DNA from: Candidatus Calescibacterium sp.
GTDB taxonomy: Bacteria > Calescibacteriota > Calescibacteriia > Calescibacteriales > Calescibacteriaceae
Assembly (NCBI GenBank): GCA_025060505.1
Contig: JANXBU010000004.1
Span: 93,117 to 157,116, forward strand
Reading direction: 5' to 3'
Length of the DNA stretch: 64,000 nt
The notes below the pieces were generated by a model that was given only the letters and a program-made list of their open reading frames with translations, did not search any database and was not told the DNA's origin. This document shows, piece after piece, positions 9,717 to 20,443 of this stretch (positions are counted from its first letter, which is position 1; each line of letters opens with the position of its first letter). The position numbers were made by a program, and so were the translations under genes.

Positions 9717-12092
9717 ATGGCAGTAGAAAACAAGAAAGAAAGTGGAACAATAATAATAATAAAAAAGAAAAGAGATGAAGAAACTAAAACACCAGAAACA
9801 CAAAAGCAAACAACAGCTGAACAGGAAGAGATAAAAAGAAAACCGGATTTCAAGAGAAAAAGTATAGAACATCCAAAAGCATACAAAACATATCAACAAG
9901 ATAGAACAGATCAACAAAAAGAAATACAAAGACCTACAAAATTTGATAGGAAACCATCTTTCAGAGAAAGATACGAAGAGTTAAGAAAAACAGAAAAAAG
10001 AGAAGAAATAAAGAAAGAAGAAGAAAAAAAGGAAGAAGAGATAAGAATCAAGGAAGAAGAAAAGAGAATTGTTGAGGAAACAGAAAAAAAGGTAGATGTT
10101 GAAAAAAAACTTGAACAAACAGAAAGCACGCTCCCTGAACAAGTAAAGGAATCTGAAGAAAAGAAAGAACAAGAGGGAAGCAGCGAAGGAGTAAAGTTTG
10201 GAGATGTAGAGATTTTCTCTGGAAGAGAAGATATAATCCCGTTCAGAGCCAAAAGATTCTTCAGCTACAAGAAAAAGAAAAAGAAAAAATTTCAGAAAGC
10301 AGAAGAATACGAAGAAGAGATAAAAAAGGAAGAGAAAACAGAGCCAAAGAAAATAAAAATATCTGGAATTATAAGAGTAGCAGATTTATCTAAAATCACT
10401 GGAATAAAATCATCTGAAATCATAAAAAAGCTTCTTGAGATTGGGAAGGAGGTTACAATAAATCATTTTATAACATCAGAGGAAGCTGAATTAGTTTGTC
10501 TTGATTACGGAATTGAAGTAGAAAGGGAGGAATTTGACGAAACAAAGTTTTTCGATACATCTACTGACTCAGAAGATTCTCTTAAGAAAAGACCACCTGT
10601 TGTTGTAGTTATGGGACATGTTGATCACGGAAAAACTACCTTGCTTGACTCAATAAGAAAAACAAACATAGCAGAAACAGAGTTCGGTGGAATAACACAA
10701 AGTATCGGAGCATACACAGTTGAGATAAATCAACAAACGATAACATTCATAGATACCCCGGGTCATGAAGCATTCACAGAGATGAGAACGCGAGGAGCAA
10801 AAGTTGCAGACATAGCAGTCTTGGTTGTAGCAGCAGACGAAGGTGTAAAACCACAGACAGAAGAAGCGATAAGTCACGCAAAAGCGGCGGAGCTTCCAAT
10901 AATAGTTGCAATAAACAAAATAGATAAACCCGGAGCGAATCCTGATTTCGTCAAAAATCAACTTGCTCAGCTTGGACTTATTCCGGACGATTGGGGTGGA
11001 GATGTGCTTTACGCGAACATATCTGCCAAAAAAAAGATAGGAATTGATGAACTACTTGAAAAAATACTTCTACAAGCTGAAATACTTAATCTGAGAGCAA
11101 ACCCTTCAAGATTAGCGGAGGGAGTAATAATAGAATCAAGCATAGATAAAGGACTTGGAGCAACAGCAACTGTCATAGTTCAGAGAGGAACTCTGAAAAA
11201 GGGAGACGTCTTTGTCGCCGGACTTATGTGGGGAAGAGTAAGAAACATCTTCTCAGATAAAGGAAACGTATTGAAGGAAGTTCCACCTGGATTTCCTGCA
11301 AAAATAGTTATCGGAGGAGAACAAATACCTTATGCAGGGGATAAGATTTACGTCGTCAAAGACGAGGAAATAGCGGCAAAGATAGTTGAAGAAAGGAAAC
11401 TCAGAGAAGGTAAAAAAACACAACAATCAATTTCACTTGAACAGATTTTTGAAAAAATTAAAGAGGGGAGTCAAGATAAAGTCGTTTTACCTTTAATATT
11501 GAAATCATCCTCTGCTGGATCTCTTGACGCACTTGAGAAAGAGATAACCGCTATAAAACATCCGAATGCTGAAATAAAGATAATACTCAAAGGAATAGGG
11601 ATAGTATCTCAGAGCGATGTTAATCTCGCGGCAGCCTCTGGCGGAATAATAATAGGATACGGAGTTGGAGCAGATAAGAATGCACAAAACCTGGCCAAAA
11701 TGCATAAAGTACAAATAAGACTATACAGAATCATCTACGAAATAGTTGATGACATCAAGAAAGCCCTACAAGGTATGCTTAAACCAAAGGAGAGAGAAAT
11801 TGTATTAGGGAAAGCAAAGATCTTAAAAATTTTCAAATTATCTGTTGGAAAGGTTTTAGGATGCTTTGTTGAGTCTGGAAAGCTCATACAAGGAACAAAC
11901 GTAAGGGTTAAAAGAGATGGAGAAGAACTAGGAGTAGGAAAAATAATTTCGCTCAGAAGATTCAAGGACACAGTACAGGAAATAACCGAAGGTAACGAAT
12001 GTGGATTGATAATAGAGGGTGTTCAGGACGCTAAAGAAAATGACATAATCGAATGTTTCAGAATAGAGAAGGAAGAAATAAGTATAGCGTAG
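9717..12092 (+). CDS. infB: Translation initiation factor IF-2
   Basis: A 791-residue IF-2, the GTPase that places initiator tRNA on the 30S subunit. The first ~220 residues are an extremely charged Glu/Lys-rich extension with several A-runs of 7-8 bases in the DNA, yet the frame is intact. An IF-2 N2-like helical segment ([19 protein letters not shown]) follows. The G domain has GHVDHGKT near residue 300, DTPGHE near 346 and NKID near 400; the beta-barrel and C-terminal fMet-tRNA-binding domains ([18 protein letters not shown]) are complete. No rbfA, nusA or truB flank it, unlike the common nusA-infB operon. There is no strong Shine-Dalgarno sequence before the ATG at 9717. Confidence 0.98.
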   Translation: MAVENKKESGTIIIIKKKRDEETKTPETQKQTTAEQEEIKRKPDFKRKSIEHPKAYKTYQQDRTDQQKEIQRPTKFDRKPSFRERYEELRKTEKREEIKKEEEKKEEEIRIKEEEKRIVEETEKKVDVEKKLEQTESTLPEQVKESEEKKEQEGSSEGVKFGDVEIFSGREDIIPFRAKRFFSYKKKKKKKFQKAEEYEEEIKKEEKTEPKKIKISGIIRVADLSKITGIKSSEIIKKLLEIGKEVTINHFITSEEAELVCLDYGIEVEREEFDETKFFDTSTDSEDSLKKRPPVVVVMGHVDHGKTTLLDSIRKTNIAETEFGGITQSIGAYTVEINQQTITFIDTPGHEAFTEMRTRGAKVADIAVLVVAADEGVKPQTEEAISHAKAAELPIIVAINKIDKPGANPDFVKNQLAQLGLIPDDWGGDVLYANISAKKKIGIDELLEKILLQAEILNLRANPSRLAEGVIIESSIDKGLGATATVIVQRGTLKKGDVFVAGLMWGRVRNIFSDKGNVLKEVPPGFPAKIVIGGEQIPYAGDKIYVVKDEEIAAKIVEERKLREGKKTQQSISLEQIFEKIKEGSQDKVVLPLILKSSSAGSLDALEKEITAIKHPNAEIKIILKGIGIVSQSDVNLAAASGGIIIGYGVGADKNAQNLAKMHKVQIRLYRIIYEIVDDIKKALQGMLKPKEREIVLGKAKILKIFKLSVGKVLGCFVESGKLIQGTNVRVKRDGEELGVGKIISLRRFKDTVQEITEGNECGLIIEGVQDAKENDIIECFRIEKEEISIA

Positions 12093-12097
12093 GATAG

Positions 12098-12171
12098 TGC
12101 GCCTGGCGGGACTTGAACCCGCAACCTTCGGATTCGAAGTCCGACGCTCTATCCTGTTGAGCTACAGGCGC
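12098..12171 (-). tRNA. tRNA-Arg (anticodon TCG)
   Basis: On the minus strand the acceptor arm GCGCCTG (12171-12165) pairs with CAGGCGC (12105-12099), followed by discriminator A at 12098. The D arm is GCTCAACAGGATAGAGC, the anticodon loop is CTTCGAA (anticodon TCG, reading CGA and probably other CGN codons), and the T arm contains GGTTCAAGTCC. CCA is not encoded. It lies six bases past the end of infB on the opposite strand. Confidence 0.97.
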
Positions 12172-12217
12172 TTGAGCTAAAAAACTCCCAAATCCCAATA
12201 GATAACTTATAACAAAT

Positions 12218-12499
12218 TCAACAACTCTTCTTTATAATATAATATGTGCACTTACCACTTCTGATTTTATCAGAAACGAATTCCTTACTGCTTATCATCT
12301 TATATATAACCCTCAAAGGAATTCTCAGTTGATCTGAAAGCTCACGAGCAGTTCCATATACATATCCCTTCTTTGAAAGTTCCATCTCCATTCTCAACAT
12401 ATAATTATCTGGTATTCTACTATCATCATGAAGTTTTTTCTTCGTCTTGCTTTTGGCTTCCATTGATCTCTTTTTACCTTTCTTCCTTCCTCCGATCAT
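12218..12499 (-). CDS. Small basic protein with helix-turn-helix-like C-terminus
   Basis: A 93-residue protein. The first 30 residues are very basic (many Lys and Arg). The second half, GTARELSDQLRIPLRVIYKMI followed by a short strand and KCTYYIIKK, reads like a small winged-helix unit: helix, turn, recognition helix, wing. Its ATG overlaps the stop codon of the preceding gene by four bases (ATGA), so the two are translationally coupled. With the upstream protein, which has ribbon-helix-helix-like segments, it looks like a two-gene DNA-binding module. I do not recognise the family and cannot name a target. Confidence 0.55.
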   Translation of the reverse strand: MIGGRKKGKKRSMEAKSKTKKKLHDDSRIPDNYMLRMEMELSKKGYVYGTARELSDQLRIPLRVIYKMISSKEFVSDKIRSGKCTYYIIKKSC

Positions 12500-12996
12500 T
12501 CTCCTAACCTCCTGTTTTTGTCTTCCTTCAAAAATTTCTCCGGAGACTCAACAAAATACTTCATAATCTTCCTCACGAAAAGATTCAAAGGTTCATTTAT
12601 TTTATCCTTGATATTATTATAGATATACATTGAAATCTTCAGAGAAACTGTTTTATTCCTCATTATCTTTTCTTTTGGTTTTCTTATTTTACCTCCGATT
12701 TCTATACCAAAAAATTTTGACAGAACATTTACAAGCATGCCACTGGCAGAATATCCTAATCTTTCGGCGGTCTGAATAAATTCTCGCACTGTTTCATCAA
12801 CTTTCATTTCTATCTTCTTCTGACGAGGCTCAAGTGAAACCTTATTCTCTTTCCTCAAATTCATCTGCTCCTCTGCCTTCTTTTCTATAACGTAGGTTAA
12901 AAAATCAAAAATATACGAAAGCTTCTCTTCATCATCCCCACAATATTCAATAGAAGCTTTCACAATGTTTCTCAAATGAAATTTCTTTTTTTTCAT
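12496..12996 (-). CDS. Putative DNA-binding protein with two ribbon-helix-helix-like segments
   Basis: A 166-residue protein from the ATG at 12996; the frame continues to 13131 but the added residues are hydrophobic and overlap the divergent gene at 13073, so the later start is preferred. Two segments have the strand-helix-Gly-helix pattern of ribbon-helix-helix proteins: KIEMKVDETVREFI with GYSASGMLVNVLSKF, and KTVSLKISMYIYNNI with EPLNLFVRKIMKYF. An acidic helical N-terminus precedes them. It is the first gene of a coupled pair (four-base overlap with 12218-12499) and is divergent from the small exported protein at 13073 across a 76-bp AT-rich gap that must hold both promoters. Family unknown; DNA binding is an inference from the fold pattern. 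Confidence 0.55.
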   Translation of the reverse strand: MKKKKFHLRNIVKASIEYCGDDEEKLSYIFDFLTYVIEKKAEEQMNLRKENKVSLEPRQKKIEMKVDETVREFIQTAERLGYSASGMLVNVLSKFFGIEIGGKIRKPKEKIMRNKTVSLKISMYIYNNIKDKINEPLNLFVRKIMKYFVESPEKFLKEDKNRRLGE

Positions 12997-13072
12997 CTTA
13001 TCAAAATTCTTGACAAAAAAACAAAAGGTGATTAATATATAATAGTAACTTGAATAAAATATTTTTATTGAT

Positions 13073-13354
13073 ATGAGAACGGGCATAAAAAAATTAAAGT
13101 TGCTTTTCTTATGTTCCTTTTTTGTGTCCACTATGCTTTCCTTTCCAAACTTGGTCTACGCCCAGCAAAAGAAAGCTCCGCAGAAAAAAGTTATAAAGTT
13201 AAAAGAAATAGTGATAAAACAGAGAGTAATAAAGCCACAGGCTATGTTTATCCTATCAAAAAGTCAGCAGGCAAATGTAAAATCAGATATAACAACATCG
13301 CAAACATTCTCCCAAGAAACATTGAAAACAATAAATGAAGATTTCCTAAGATAA
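13073..13354 (+). CDS. Small exported protein of unknown function
   Basis: A 93-residue protein with a classic signal peptide: MRTGIKKLK, a hydrophobic core and an AQQ cleavage region at about residue 31. The mature part is about 60 residues: a Lys/Gln-rich stretch, then KEIVIKQRVIKPQAMFILSK, then a Ser/Thr-rich tail. Small periplasmic proteins with a comparable Ile/Val-Lys-x-Arg-x-x-Lys-Pro-x-x-x-x-Ile-Leu pattern are known to me from deltaproteobacterial or myxobacterial genomes, but this is memory rather than a search. It is divergent from the putative DNA-binding pair and ends 30 bp from atpC, which converges on it. Confidence 0.6.
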   Translation: MRTGIKKLKLLFLCSFFVSTMLSFPNLVYAQQKKAPQKKVIKLKEIVIKQRVIKPQAMFILSKSQQANVKSDITTSQTFSQETLKTINEDFLR

Positions 13355-13384
13355 GTTACCTTCAAAATGATTTGTATGCTCAAT

Positions 13385-13624
13385 CTATGGAATAAGTATG
13401 AATATTTCTTTACCGTCTGTATGTAAAATTCCTTGTCTACCTTGAAGGTCTATTTCTTTGAGCGTCCCTCCTTTTTCTTTGAGCTTTATTTTACCGACAA
13501 CAATAGAGGAAAGTTTAGCGTGCTCCTCAAGAATTTCGGCATCTCCAACAGTAGTCGTAACGTATACTGAATCAACATCTCCATAATAGATTTTCGAATA
13601 TGGATTTTGAACGAGCAACTTCAT
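13385..13624 (-). CDS. atpC: F1 ATP synthase subunit epsilon, short form
   Basis: A 79-residue protein 2 bp downstream of atpD on the same strand. It matches the N-terminal beta-sandwich of epsilon (ending GRQGILHTDGKEIFILIP), which binds gamma and the c-ring. The usual protein is about 130-140 residues; here the C-terminal helical hairpin, which inhibits ATP hydrolysis in many species, is entirely absent, and the stop is clean. The even 79-residue fold and adjacency to atpD leave little doubt about identity, although similarity is modest. Confidence 0.85.
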   Translation of the reverse strand: MKLLVQNPYSKIYYGDVDSVYVTTTVGDAEILEEHAKLSSIVVGKIKLKEKGGTLKEIDLQGRQGILHTDGKEIFILIP

Positions 13625-13626
13625 AA

Positions 13627-15186
<1,560 letters not shown>

Positions 15187-15240
15187 TTATTTTCTAATAT
15201 AAGAAAAGTAACTGTGATGTTTTTGAAACTTGACCAACTC

Positions 15241-15246
15241 TATAAT
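15241..15246 (+). promoter_or_regulatory. -10 box (TATAAT), leader of about five bases
   Basis: A perfect TATAAT ends 11 bases before the ATG at 15258. A normal start site seven bases downstream would leave a leader too short for a Shine-Dalgarno sequence. I see no good -35 box at standard spacing. Confidence 0.4.
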
Positions 15247-15257
15247 AATTTATTCTA

Positions 15258-15869
15258 ATGCTGAAACTTAAAAGATGGGATGAGGTAAAATCAAAGTCAT
15301 CTACAATAAGAGATATCTATGAAAAAGGTGGGGGAATAATCTTTGCCGACAAAGTTCTGGACAAAAATTTTCTAACTCTTGCAGTCTGTCCGTTTATCTC
15401 AAAGTCATTCGAAGATTTTACAAAAGCAACAAGGGAAGCAAGAAATCCTCCTCCATACCTTTATATAAAGGATGAAAAATATATATCAAAATTCTTTTTC
15501 CTCAAAAACTTTGAGGAAGTAATTTTAAGAAAAATATTAAATACTGAGGAATTCATTTTTGTATCTGTACCAAACCTGAAAATTTCACAGAAAAAAATAG
15601 GAATAAGATTACATAGAGATAAAGATATAAACGAATTAATAGGAATCCTCGGAGGTTTAGCATTATGTATACCAATAAGTTCACAAAAACTAGAAATGTT
15701 TAATCACAGAGCCGATATTGTTCTGATAGGAGATGAGAACATACAGAGTAATTTTCCAACTTTTCTGGAGTGCGTTGATGAAAATTCTGTCAGAATTTTT
15801 TATGAGGGAAGCTTCTCAAAATACTATGTATCCGAAAAACTTACACAATATGGAATAAAAGTAACATAA
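15258..15869 (+). CDS. Divergent Sua5/YciO/YrdC-family protein
   Basis: A 203-residue protein with the order of elements of the YrdC family (threonylcarbamoyl-AMP synthase, first step of the t6A tRNA modification): an early GGIIFADKVL strand, a FTKATREARNPPPYLYIKD segment where YrdC has its Lys-x-Arg-Pro nucleotide site, KKIGIRLHRDKDINELIGILGG matching the GxRxPxH region, IPISSQK in place of the Ser-Ala-Asn motif, then ADIVLIGDEN and VRIFYEGSFS matching the D-G and R-x-G-x-x endings. Several active-site residues are changed, so activity is uncertain. It may be a diverged paralogue or this lineage's only copy. It precedes map by 52 bp. Confidence 0.6.
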   Translation: MLKLKRWDEVKSKSSTIRDIYEKGGGIIFADKVLDKNFLTLAVCPFISKSFEDFTKATREARNPPPYLYIKDEKYISKFFFLKNFEEVILRKILNTEEFIFVSVPNLKISQKKIGIRLHRDKDINELIGILGGLALCIPISSQKLEMFNHRADIVLIGDENIQSNFPTFLECVDENSVRIFYEGSFSKYYVSEKLTQYGIKVT

Positions 15870-15921
15870 CATTTCACAGATTATACAACAAAGTTTTTGT
15901 TTTCACTAATATGTTTGTTTT

Positions 15922-16668
15922 ATGATTATTCCGAAAACAGAAGCTGAGATAAAAAAGATGAAAAAATCAGGCAAAATTGTAGCGGAGTTTCTTGAAAAGG
16001 TAGAAAAGTTGATAAAACCCGGTATATCTGCAGACAAAATAGATGCTCTTGCTTGGGAGATAACAAGAAAAAGAGGCGGACATCCTTCATTTTACAAATA
16101 TCAAAACTACCCAGCATCGGTTTGCGTTTCTATAAATAAAGAAGTTATTCATGGAATACCTTATAAAGAAAAGGTAATAAAAGAAGGTGATTTGGTCTCG
16201 GTTGACTTCGGAGTAATATACGATGGCTATCATGCTGACGCAGCAAAAACATTTATAGTTGGTGATGTTGATGAGAAAACAAAACTGCTTGTTGAGGTGA
16301 CCGAAAAAATTCTGTATGAAGCGATAAATTACCTAAAACCAAACATGAGAACCGGTGATCTTGGTAGCTTCATAGAAAATTATGCAAAACAATACGGATT
16401 TTCCGTCGTTAAGGAGTTCTGCGGACATGGAATAGGGAGGAAACTTCATGAAGACCCACCTATTTTGAACTATGGAGTTGAGGGCAAAGGCGTAAAGATT
16501 ATAGAGAATTTAACAATATGTATAGAACCTATGATATGCGCAGGAAGCAGCGATGTTCAAATACTTGAAGACGGATGGACTGTTGTGACAAAAGATGGGT
16601 CTCTTTCTGCTCACTTTGAACACACTATTGTGGTTAGAAACGGTGAAAATGAAATATTGACAATATGA
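15922..16668 (+). CDS. map: Methionine aminopeptidase, type I
   Basis: A 248-residue enzyme that removes the initiator Met from nascent proteins. The metal ligands are in place: VDFGVIYDGYHADAAKTF holds the two Asp, KEFCGHGIGRKLHEDPP the His, CIEPMI the first Glu, and SAHFEHTIVV the second Glu. The substrate-pocket HGIP motif is present. Length is normal for bacterial MAP without a zinc-finger extension. In many genomes map sits in the ribosomal-protein region next to infA; here its neighbours are a YrdC-like gene and a LolC/E permease. Confidence 0.97.
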   Translation: MIIPKTEAEIKKMKKSGKIVAEFLEKVEKLIKPGISADKIDALAWEITRKRGGHPSFYKYQNYPASVCVSINKEVIHGIPYKEKVIKEGDLVSVDFGVIYDGYHADAAKTFIVGDVDEKTKLLVEVTEKILYEAINYLKPNMRTGDLGSFIENYAKQYGFSVVKEFCGHGIGRKLHEDPPILNYGVEGKGVKIIENLTICIEPMICAGSSDVQILEDGWTVVTKDGSLSAHFEHTIVVRNGENEILTI

Positions 16669-16772
16669 AAATTAAAATAACAGAAAATCACTGAGATAAA
16701 TAAAACATGAATGAATCCACGAATTGATGTGAGGAAAATATAAAAACAACAGAGATAAAGTAAAAAAATACA

Positions 16773-17993
16773 ATGAAAAACAGCAAAATAAAATTTTCTC
16801 CGTTTTTTCTTTCTCTCAGATACTCAAAAGGTAGATCTCCGTTTCTGAGATTCATGAATGCTCTCTCAATTCTTGGGATATCAATCGGAGTTGGTACTCT
16901 CATAGTTGTTCTCTCTGTTATGACAGGTGTAAGGGAAGAGCTCAGGAACAAAATCCTTGGAATAAACCCACACATACTCATAATAAAATCTGGCGGTCTA
17001 ATAGATGATTGGCAGAAAGTTACAGAAAACCTAAAAAAAATGAACGGAGTTTCTGACGTGTTCCCACTTTTTGTAGGAAACGCGATAATCAGAAAAGAAG
17101 AGCTCACCTCTTCTGTTGTAATACAGTGCATCCCATCTGAGTTTGTTAAAAATTCTGATGGATTCAGGAGACTTTTGAAGTCAGGTGAACCATTTGAAGA
17201 TAACAGAGCAGTAGTCGGTGCTGTGCTATCTAAGAATTTAGGACTTGAAGTCGGTGATAAAATCACAATTATTTCTCCATATGGTGAATCCACAATGTTT
17301 GGATTTGTTCCAAACACAACAGAAGCTTTTATTTCTGGAATAATTGAGGTTGGAATCTTTGATTGGGACTCCGTATTTTTGTTCTTGGATTTGAAAAAGT
17401 GTGATGAACTTTTTGAAACAAAAAACTGGGTCAGCTCAATCGCAGTTATGCTCAAAAATCCAGAAGAAGCGGATGCAAAATCATATGAGATTCAGGAAAA
17501 GTTGAAGTATCCATTCTTTGCGCTACCATGGACCAAGACACAGAAGAACTTGTTCGCAGCGATGCAACTTGAAAAAATTGGTATGACTGTTATTCTGACC
17601 CTGATAATACTTGTTGCTTCATTTAACATACTTTCAACCCTCGCAATCTTACTAAGAGATAAATCAAAAGACATAGCAGTACTAAAAGTTTTTGGATTCT
17701 CGCTTTCAGAAATAAGAAGGGCTTTCTTAGGCGTTGGTATGATAATTGCAACAAAGGGAATAATTTTGGGAACAGCTCTTGGATTAGGAATCTCTTTCCT
17801 GATCTCAAAATACAAAATAATTCACCTTCCTGAGGATGTATACTTTATCTCAACGCTACCGACCAAACTCAAAATACAAGATATAATACTAAGTTGGATA
17901 ATAGCACTAACAACATCCTTCATTTCATCAATAATACCAGTTCAAAGAGCAATAAAGAAAGAACCATTTGAAATACTAAGAAAGGAATTATAA
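16773..17993 (+). CDS. LolC/LolE-family ABC transporter permease
   Basis: A 406-residue membrane protein with the MacB/FtsX topology: one helix after a basic start (ALSILGISIGVGTLIVVLSVM), a large periplasmic domain of about 220 residues, and three C-terminal helices (from MTVILTLIILVASFNILSTL). GVREELRNKILGINPHI just after the first helix is typical of lipoprotein-releasing permeases. Such proteins lift lipoproteins from the inner membrane and pass them to LolA. The ATPase (LolD) is not adjacent, so it is encoded elsewhere. It ends 9 bp from the convergent glycosyltransferase gene, which leaves no room for a terminator. Confidence 0.88.
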   Translation: MKNSKIKFSPFFLSLRYSKGRSPFLRFMNALSILGISIGVGTLIVVLSVMTGVREELRNKILGINPHILIIKSGGLIDDWQKVTENLKKMNGVSDVFPLFVGNAIIRKEELTSSVVIQCIPSEFVKNSDGFRRLLKSGEPFEDNRAVVGAVLSKNLGLEVGDKITIISPYGESTMFGFVPNTTEAFISGIIEVGIFDWDSVFLFLDLKKCDELFETKNWVSSIAVMLKNPEEADAKSYEIQEKLKYPFFALPWTKTQKNLFAAMQLEKIGMTVILTLIILVASFNILSTLAILLRDKSKDIAVLKVFGFSLSEIRRAFLGVGMIIATKGIILGTALGLGISFLISKYKIIHLPEDVYFISTLPTKLKIQDIILSWIIALTTSFISSIIPVQRAIKKEPFEILRKEL

Positions 17994-18002
17994 TTAGAAA
18001 AC

Positions 18003-18986
18003 TCAAATATCTGAAAATTCCATGGAATCAATTTGATTTTTTATGAAATCCAAAAATTCTCTTACAACAAAATCTGGTTTGAGATTTTTCATACAAGCAA
18101 AATGCGACCTTGGGCAGGTGTTAGGTCCGTGCAAAGAACAGGGTCTGCACGGTAAGTCGGTCTGCAAAATCCTGTAAGCTGAAAAATTTGGGAAGAAACC
18201 GAACTCCGGCACAGTTGGTCCGAAAATAACAAAACAAGGTTTTGAAAGAGACGAGGCAATGTGAGATATGCCATTGTCAACTCCCAAGAAAAAATCAGAA
18301 ATATAAAGTATAGCTACAACATCTTTGAGAGTAGTTCTGTTGAGAAGATCAACAACATTTTTATTTTTTAGTGCATATCCGGTTGTTTTTGTTTGCCCAA
18401 CAAGAATAAAAAGTATATCATCTGGTAAGAAATCAAAAAGCTCCTTCCAATACACATAAGATTTTGTTTGCCAGTTAGAAAATGGTGCAAAGACCACTTT
18501 TTTTCTAGAAACGAAGGGTTTCAAAAACTTCCTCCATTTTTCTACATAATGTTTATCAACAAAAATCTCCGGCTTACCTGCCTTCAGACCAAGAGGTTCA
18601 AGTATTCTTGAAATTCTCTGCGACTCGCTTTCAAGGTCTTTACCGAATTTTCTGACCTTTTTAGTAAATAAAAAAGATAATGTGTTTTCTTCAAATCCTA
18701 CTCTTTCCTTTGCTCCAGACAAAAGAGATATAATGGCAGATGTAGCAGAAAGATGCGGAACAATACAAATATCAGGTTCGAGAGCATTCAGATGAACAAC
18801 AAGCTTGAGTAAATTCATATACTTTGATCTTTCCTTTTGAAACTCTATCACTTTATTTGATGTAAGTTCCTTTGCAAATGGTCTTGCTACGAGATACACA
18901 TTATCCTTCCCGAAGGAAGAATTCAGAGAACTAATGACCGGAGTAGTAATTACAAAATCTCCTATGAAAGCAGTTTGAACGAGCAA
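18003..18986 (-). CDS. Glycosyltransferase family 9 (heptosyltransferase-like)
   Basis: A 327-residue GT-B enzyme. The N-terminal LVQTAFIGDFVITTPVI motif is the family 9 donor-side strand with its catalytic Asp. The C-terminal half has the sugar-nucleotide segment FLGVDNGISHIASSLSKP followed by FGPTVPEFGFFP, as in WaaF/WaaC/RfaQ. It probably adds a heptose or similar sugar to the lipopolysaccharide core in the cytoplasm. The first plausible start is TTG at 18986; there is no ATG before the conserved motif, and no clear Shine-Dalgarno sequence. Near the end is a Cys cluster (CRPCS, CPRSHFAC), common in this family. Confidence 0.88.
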   Translation of the reverse strand: MLVQTAFIGDFVITTPVISSLNSSFGKDNVYLVARPFAKELTSNKVIEFQKERSKYMNLLKLVVHLNALEPDICIVPHLSATSAIISLLSGAKERVGFEENTLSFLFTKKVRKFGKDLESESQRISRILEPLGLKAGKPEIFVDKHYVEKWRKFLKPFVSRKKVVFAPFSNWQTKSYVYWKELFDFLPDDILFILVGQTKTTGYALKNKNVVDLLNRTTLKDVVAILYISDFFLGVDNGISHIASSLSKPCFVIFGPTVPEFGFFPNFSAYRILQTDLPCRPCSLHGPNTCPRSHFACMKNLKPDFVVREFLDFIKNQIDSMEFSDI

Positions 18987-19319
18987 TACTTTGTCTTTTC
19001 GATATATCAGTGTATTTTTACTCTTATGAAATTTTGAAAATGAGTAATATTGAACGGGAATTTTGTGAGAAATTCTCCCTGCTGGAATACAGCCCTGAAG
19101 AACTTCTCTGAATTACTCTGCCACAATCATAGTGTTACCTCCCGCATCGGAATGAAATCTAGGACTCTCTACAAGAAAATTGGAATAAAGAATTTGATGA
19201 TTGCTTACCTTTATATCGGATTAGCTTTTGTGTTTTTATCCAGAGAAGAACTTAGCTCTGTAAAATAACATTCAAAAATCAATAGCTTCCACAAGAGAGT
19301 ATTTGTACCGGAGAGAATA
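18987..19319. other. Intergenic stretch with a doubtful small ORF
   Basis: About 330 bp between the family 9 glycosyltransferase and ribokinase genes. A plus-strand frame at 19050-19268 (72 codons) has a hydrophobic segment (MIAYLYIGLAFVFL) near its end, and another frame beginning at an ATG near 19040 runs into it, as if a short membrane protein had been shifted. Neither has a ribosome-binding site or a recognisable domain. I do not count it as a gene. Confidence 0.3.
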
Positions 19320-20270
19320 TCAAGAAGCGGAAAGCTCTTTGATTTCAGGTTTTTGGGAGTTTTTCAGAAATCTTAGAACCTCATTTATGTAAGGGATAGA
19401 ACTAAAAGCTCCTTTTTTGGTTGTAGAGATCGCTCCAGCTGCGGACGCATAAACTACCGCTTCTTTTATGCTATATCCTCTGCTTATGAACGAAGCAAAG
19501 TAGCCGCAGAAAGAATCCCCAGCTCCAACGGTATCCACACTTCTTACAGAAAAAGCTGGCATATGGAAAAACTCTTTTTTGTTGCAGAATATAGCTCCTT
19601 TTTCCCCAAGAGTAATAAGAGCTCCACCGGAAACTTTATCTGCCAAGTATCTTGCTATGTGTGATGTATCTGAATTAAGTTTAAGCCTGCTGGCAAGCGC
19701 TGATGCTTCAAGCTCATTCATAACAACAAAATCAGCAAGATGATATACATCTTTGACCCATTCCTTAAATGGAGCAGTGTTGAGAAATACTCTTTTTCCA
19801 TTTTTTCTTGAAAAATGAATACACATTTCAACTATATCCTCCTCAAGCTCACATTGAAGCAAAATAGAATCAAATTTTGATCTTTTTAGCTCTTGGTAAA
19901 CTTTGCTTTTGTTTATCCTTTTGTTTGCACCGGGGGAGACAACTATTTCGTTTTTCCCATCATCTGATCTGACAGTTATAAATGCGCAACCGGTTTTGCC
20001 TTTTGATACAATGAGAGTGTGCTGGAAATTTTTGTTTTTCTTACTTTCCTGTTTCAGAAAATCCAAAAGCATATCTGCGATAATATCGTCACCAACACAG
20101 CCGATGAATTTGGTTTTTGATCCAGCCCTTGCGCTTGCAACAGCTTGGTTAAGCCCCTTTCCTCCGGGCGATTCAAACAGAGTTCCGTCTGTTACAGTTT
20201 GACCAACTTCTGGGAAACGGTCAACATATATGGTGAAGTCATAGTTGATAGAACCGACAACAATGTTCAT
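19320..20270 (-). CDS. rbsK: Ribokinase (PfkB-family sugar kinase)
   Basis: A 316-residue carbohydrate kinase. Early motifs: GSINYDF and the PfkB signature 1 segment GGKGLNQAVASARAG. Late motifs: VDTVGAGDSFCGYFAS, which holds the anion hole and catalytic Asp. Ribokinase phosphorylates ribose at O5; other PfkB sugar kinases cannot be excluded. The ATG at 20270 is chosen over a TTG one codon earlier. It lies only 9 bp after the 3' end of tRNA-Val on the same strand, so it is probably read from the tRNA promoter. No ribose transporter is adjacent. Confidence 0.88.
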   Translation of the reverse strand: MNIVVGSINYDFTIYVDRFPEVGQTVTDGTLFESPGGKGLNQAVASARAGSKTKFIGCVGDDIIADMLLDFLKQESKKNKNFQHTLIVSKGKTGCAFITVRSDDGKNEIVVSPGANKRINKSKVYQELKRSKFDSILLQCELEEDIVEMCIHFSRKNGKRVFLNTAPFKEWVKDVYHLADFVVMNELEASALASRLKLNSDTSHIARYLADKVSGGALITLGEKGAIFCNKKEFFHMPAFSVRSVDTVGAGDSFCGYFASFISRGYSIKEAVVYASAAGAISTTKKGAFSSIPYINEVLRFLKNSQKPEIKELSAS

Positions 20271-20279
20271 CAATAGTTG

Positions 20280-20351
20280 TAGGCGGGAAGGGAATCGAAC
20301 CCTTGACCTTCGGCTTGTAAGGCCGACGCTCTACCTCTGAGCTACCCGCCC
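20280..20351 (-). tRNA. tRNA-Val (anticodon TAC)
   Basis: On the minus strand the acceptor arm GGGCGGG (20351-20345) pairs with CCCGCCT (with a G-U first pair), followed by discriminator A at 20280. The D arm is GCTCAGAGGTAGAGC, the anticodon loop CTTACAA gives TAC (valine), and the T arm contains GGTTCGATTCC. CCA is not encoded. rbsK follows 9 bp downstream. Confidence 0.96.
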
Positions 20352-20443
20352 GACTTTCTTTAAAATTAGCAAATAATCAAAAAATTTCCTGAAGCTCAAA
20401 ATATTTGAGTTCAAAAAAGCAAAGAATCTTAAACTCTATCATT

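Noticed and set aside
9911..10252. Minus-strand frames opposite the N-terminal part of infB
   Set aside because: They are shadows of the Lys/Glu-rich extension (Ser/Phe-rich antisense).
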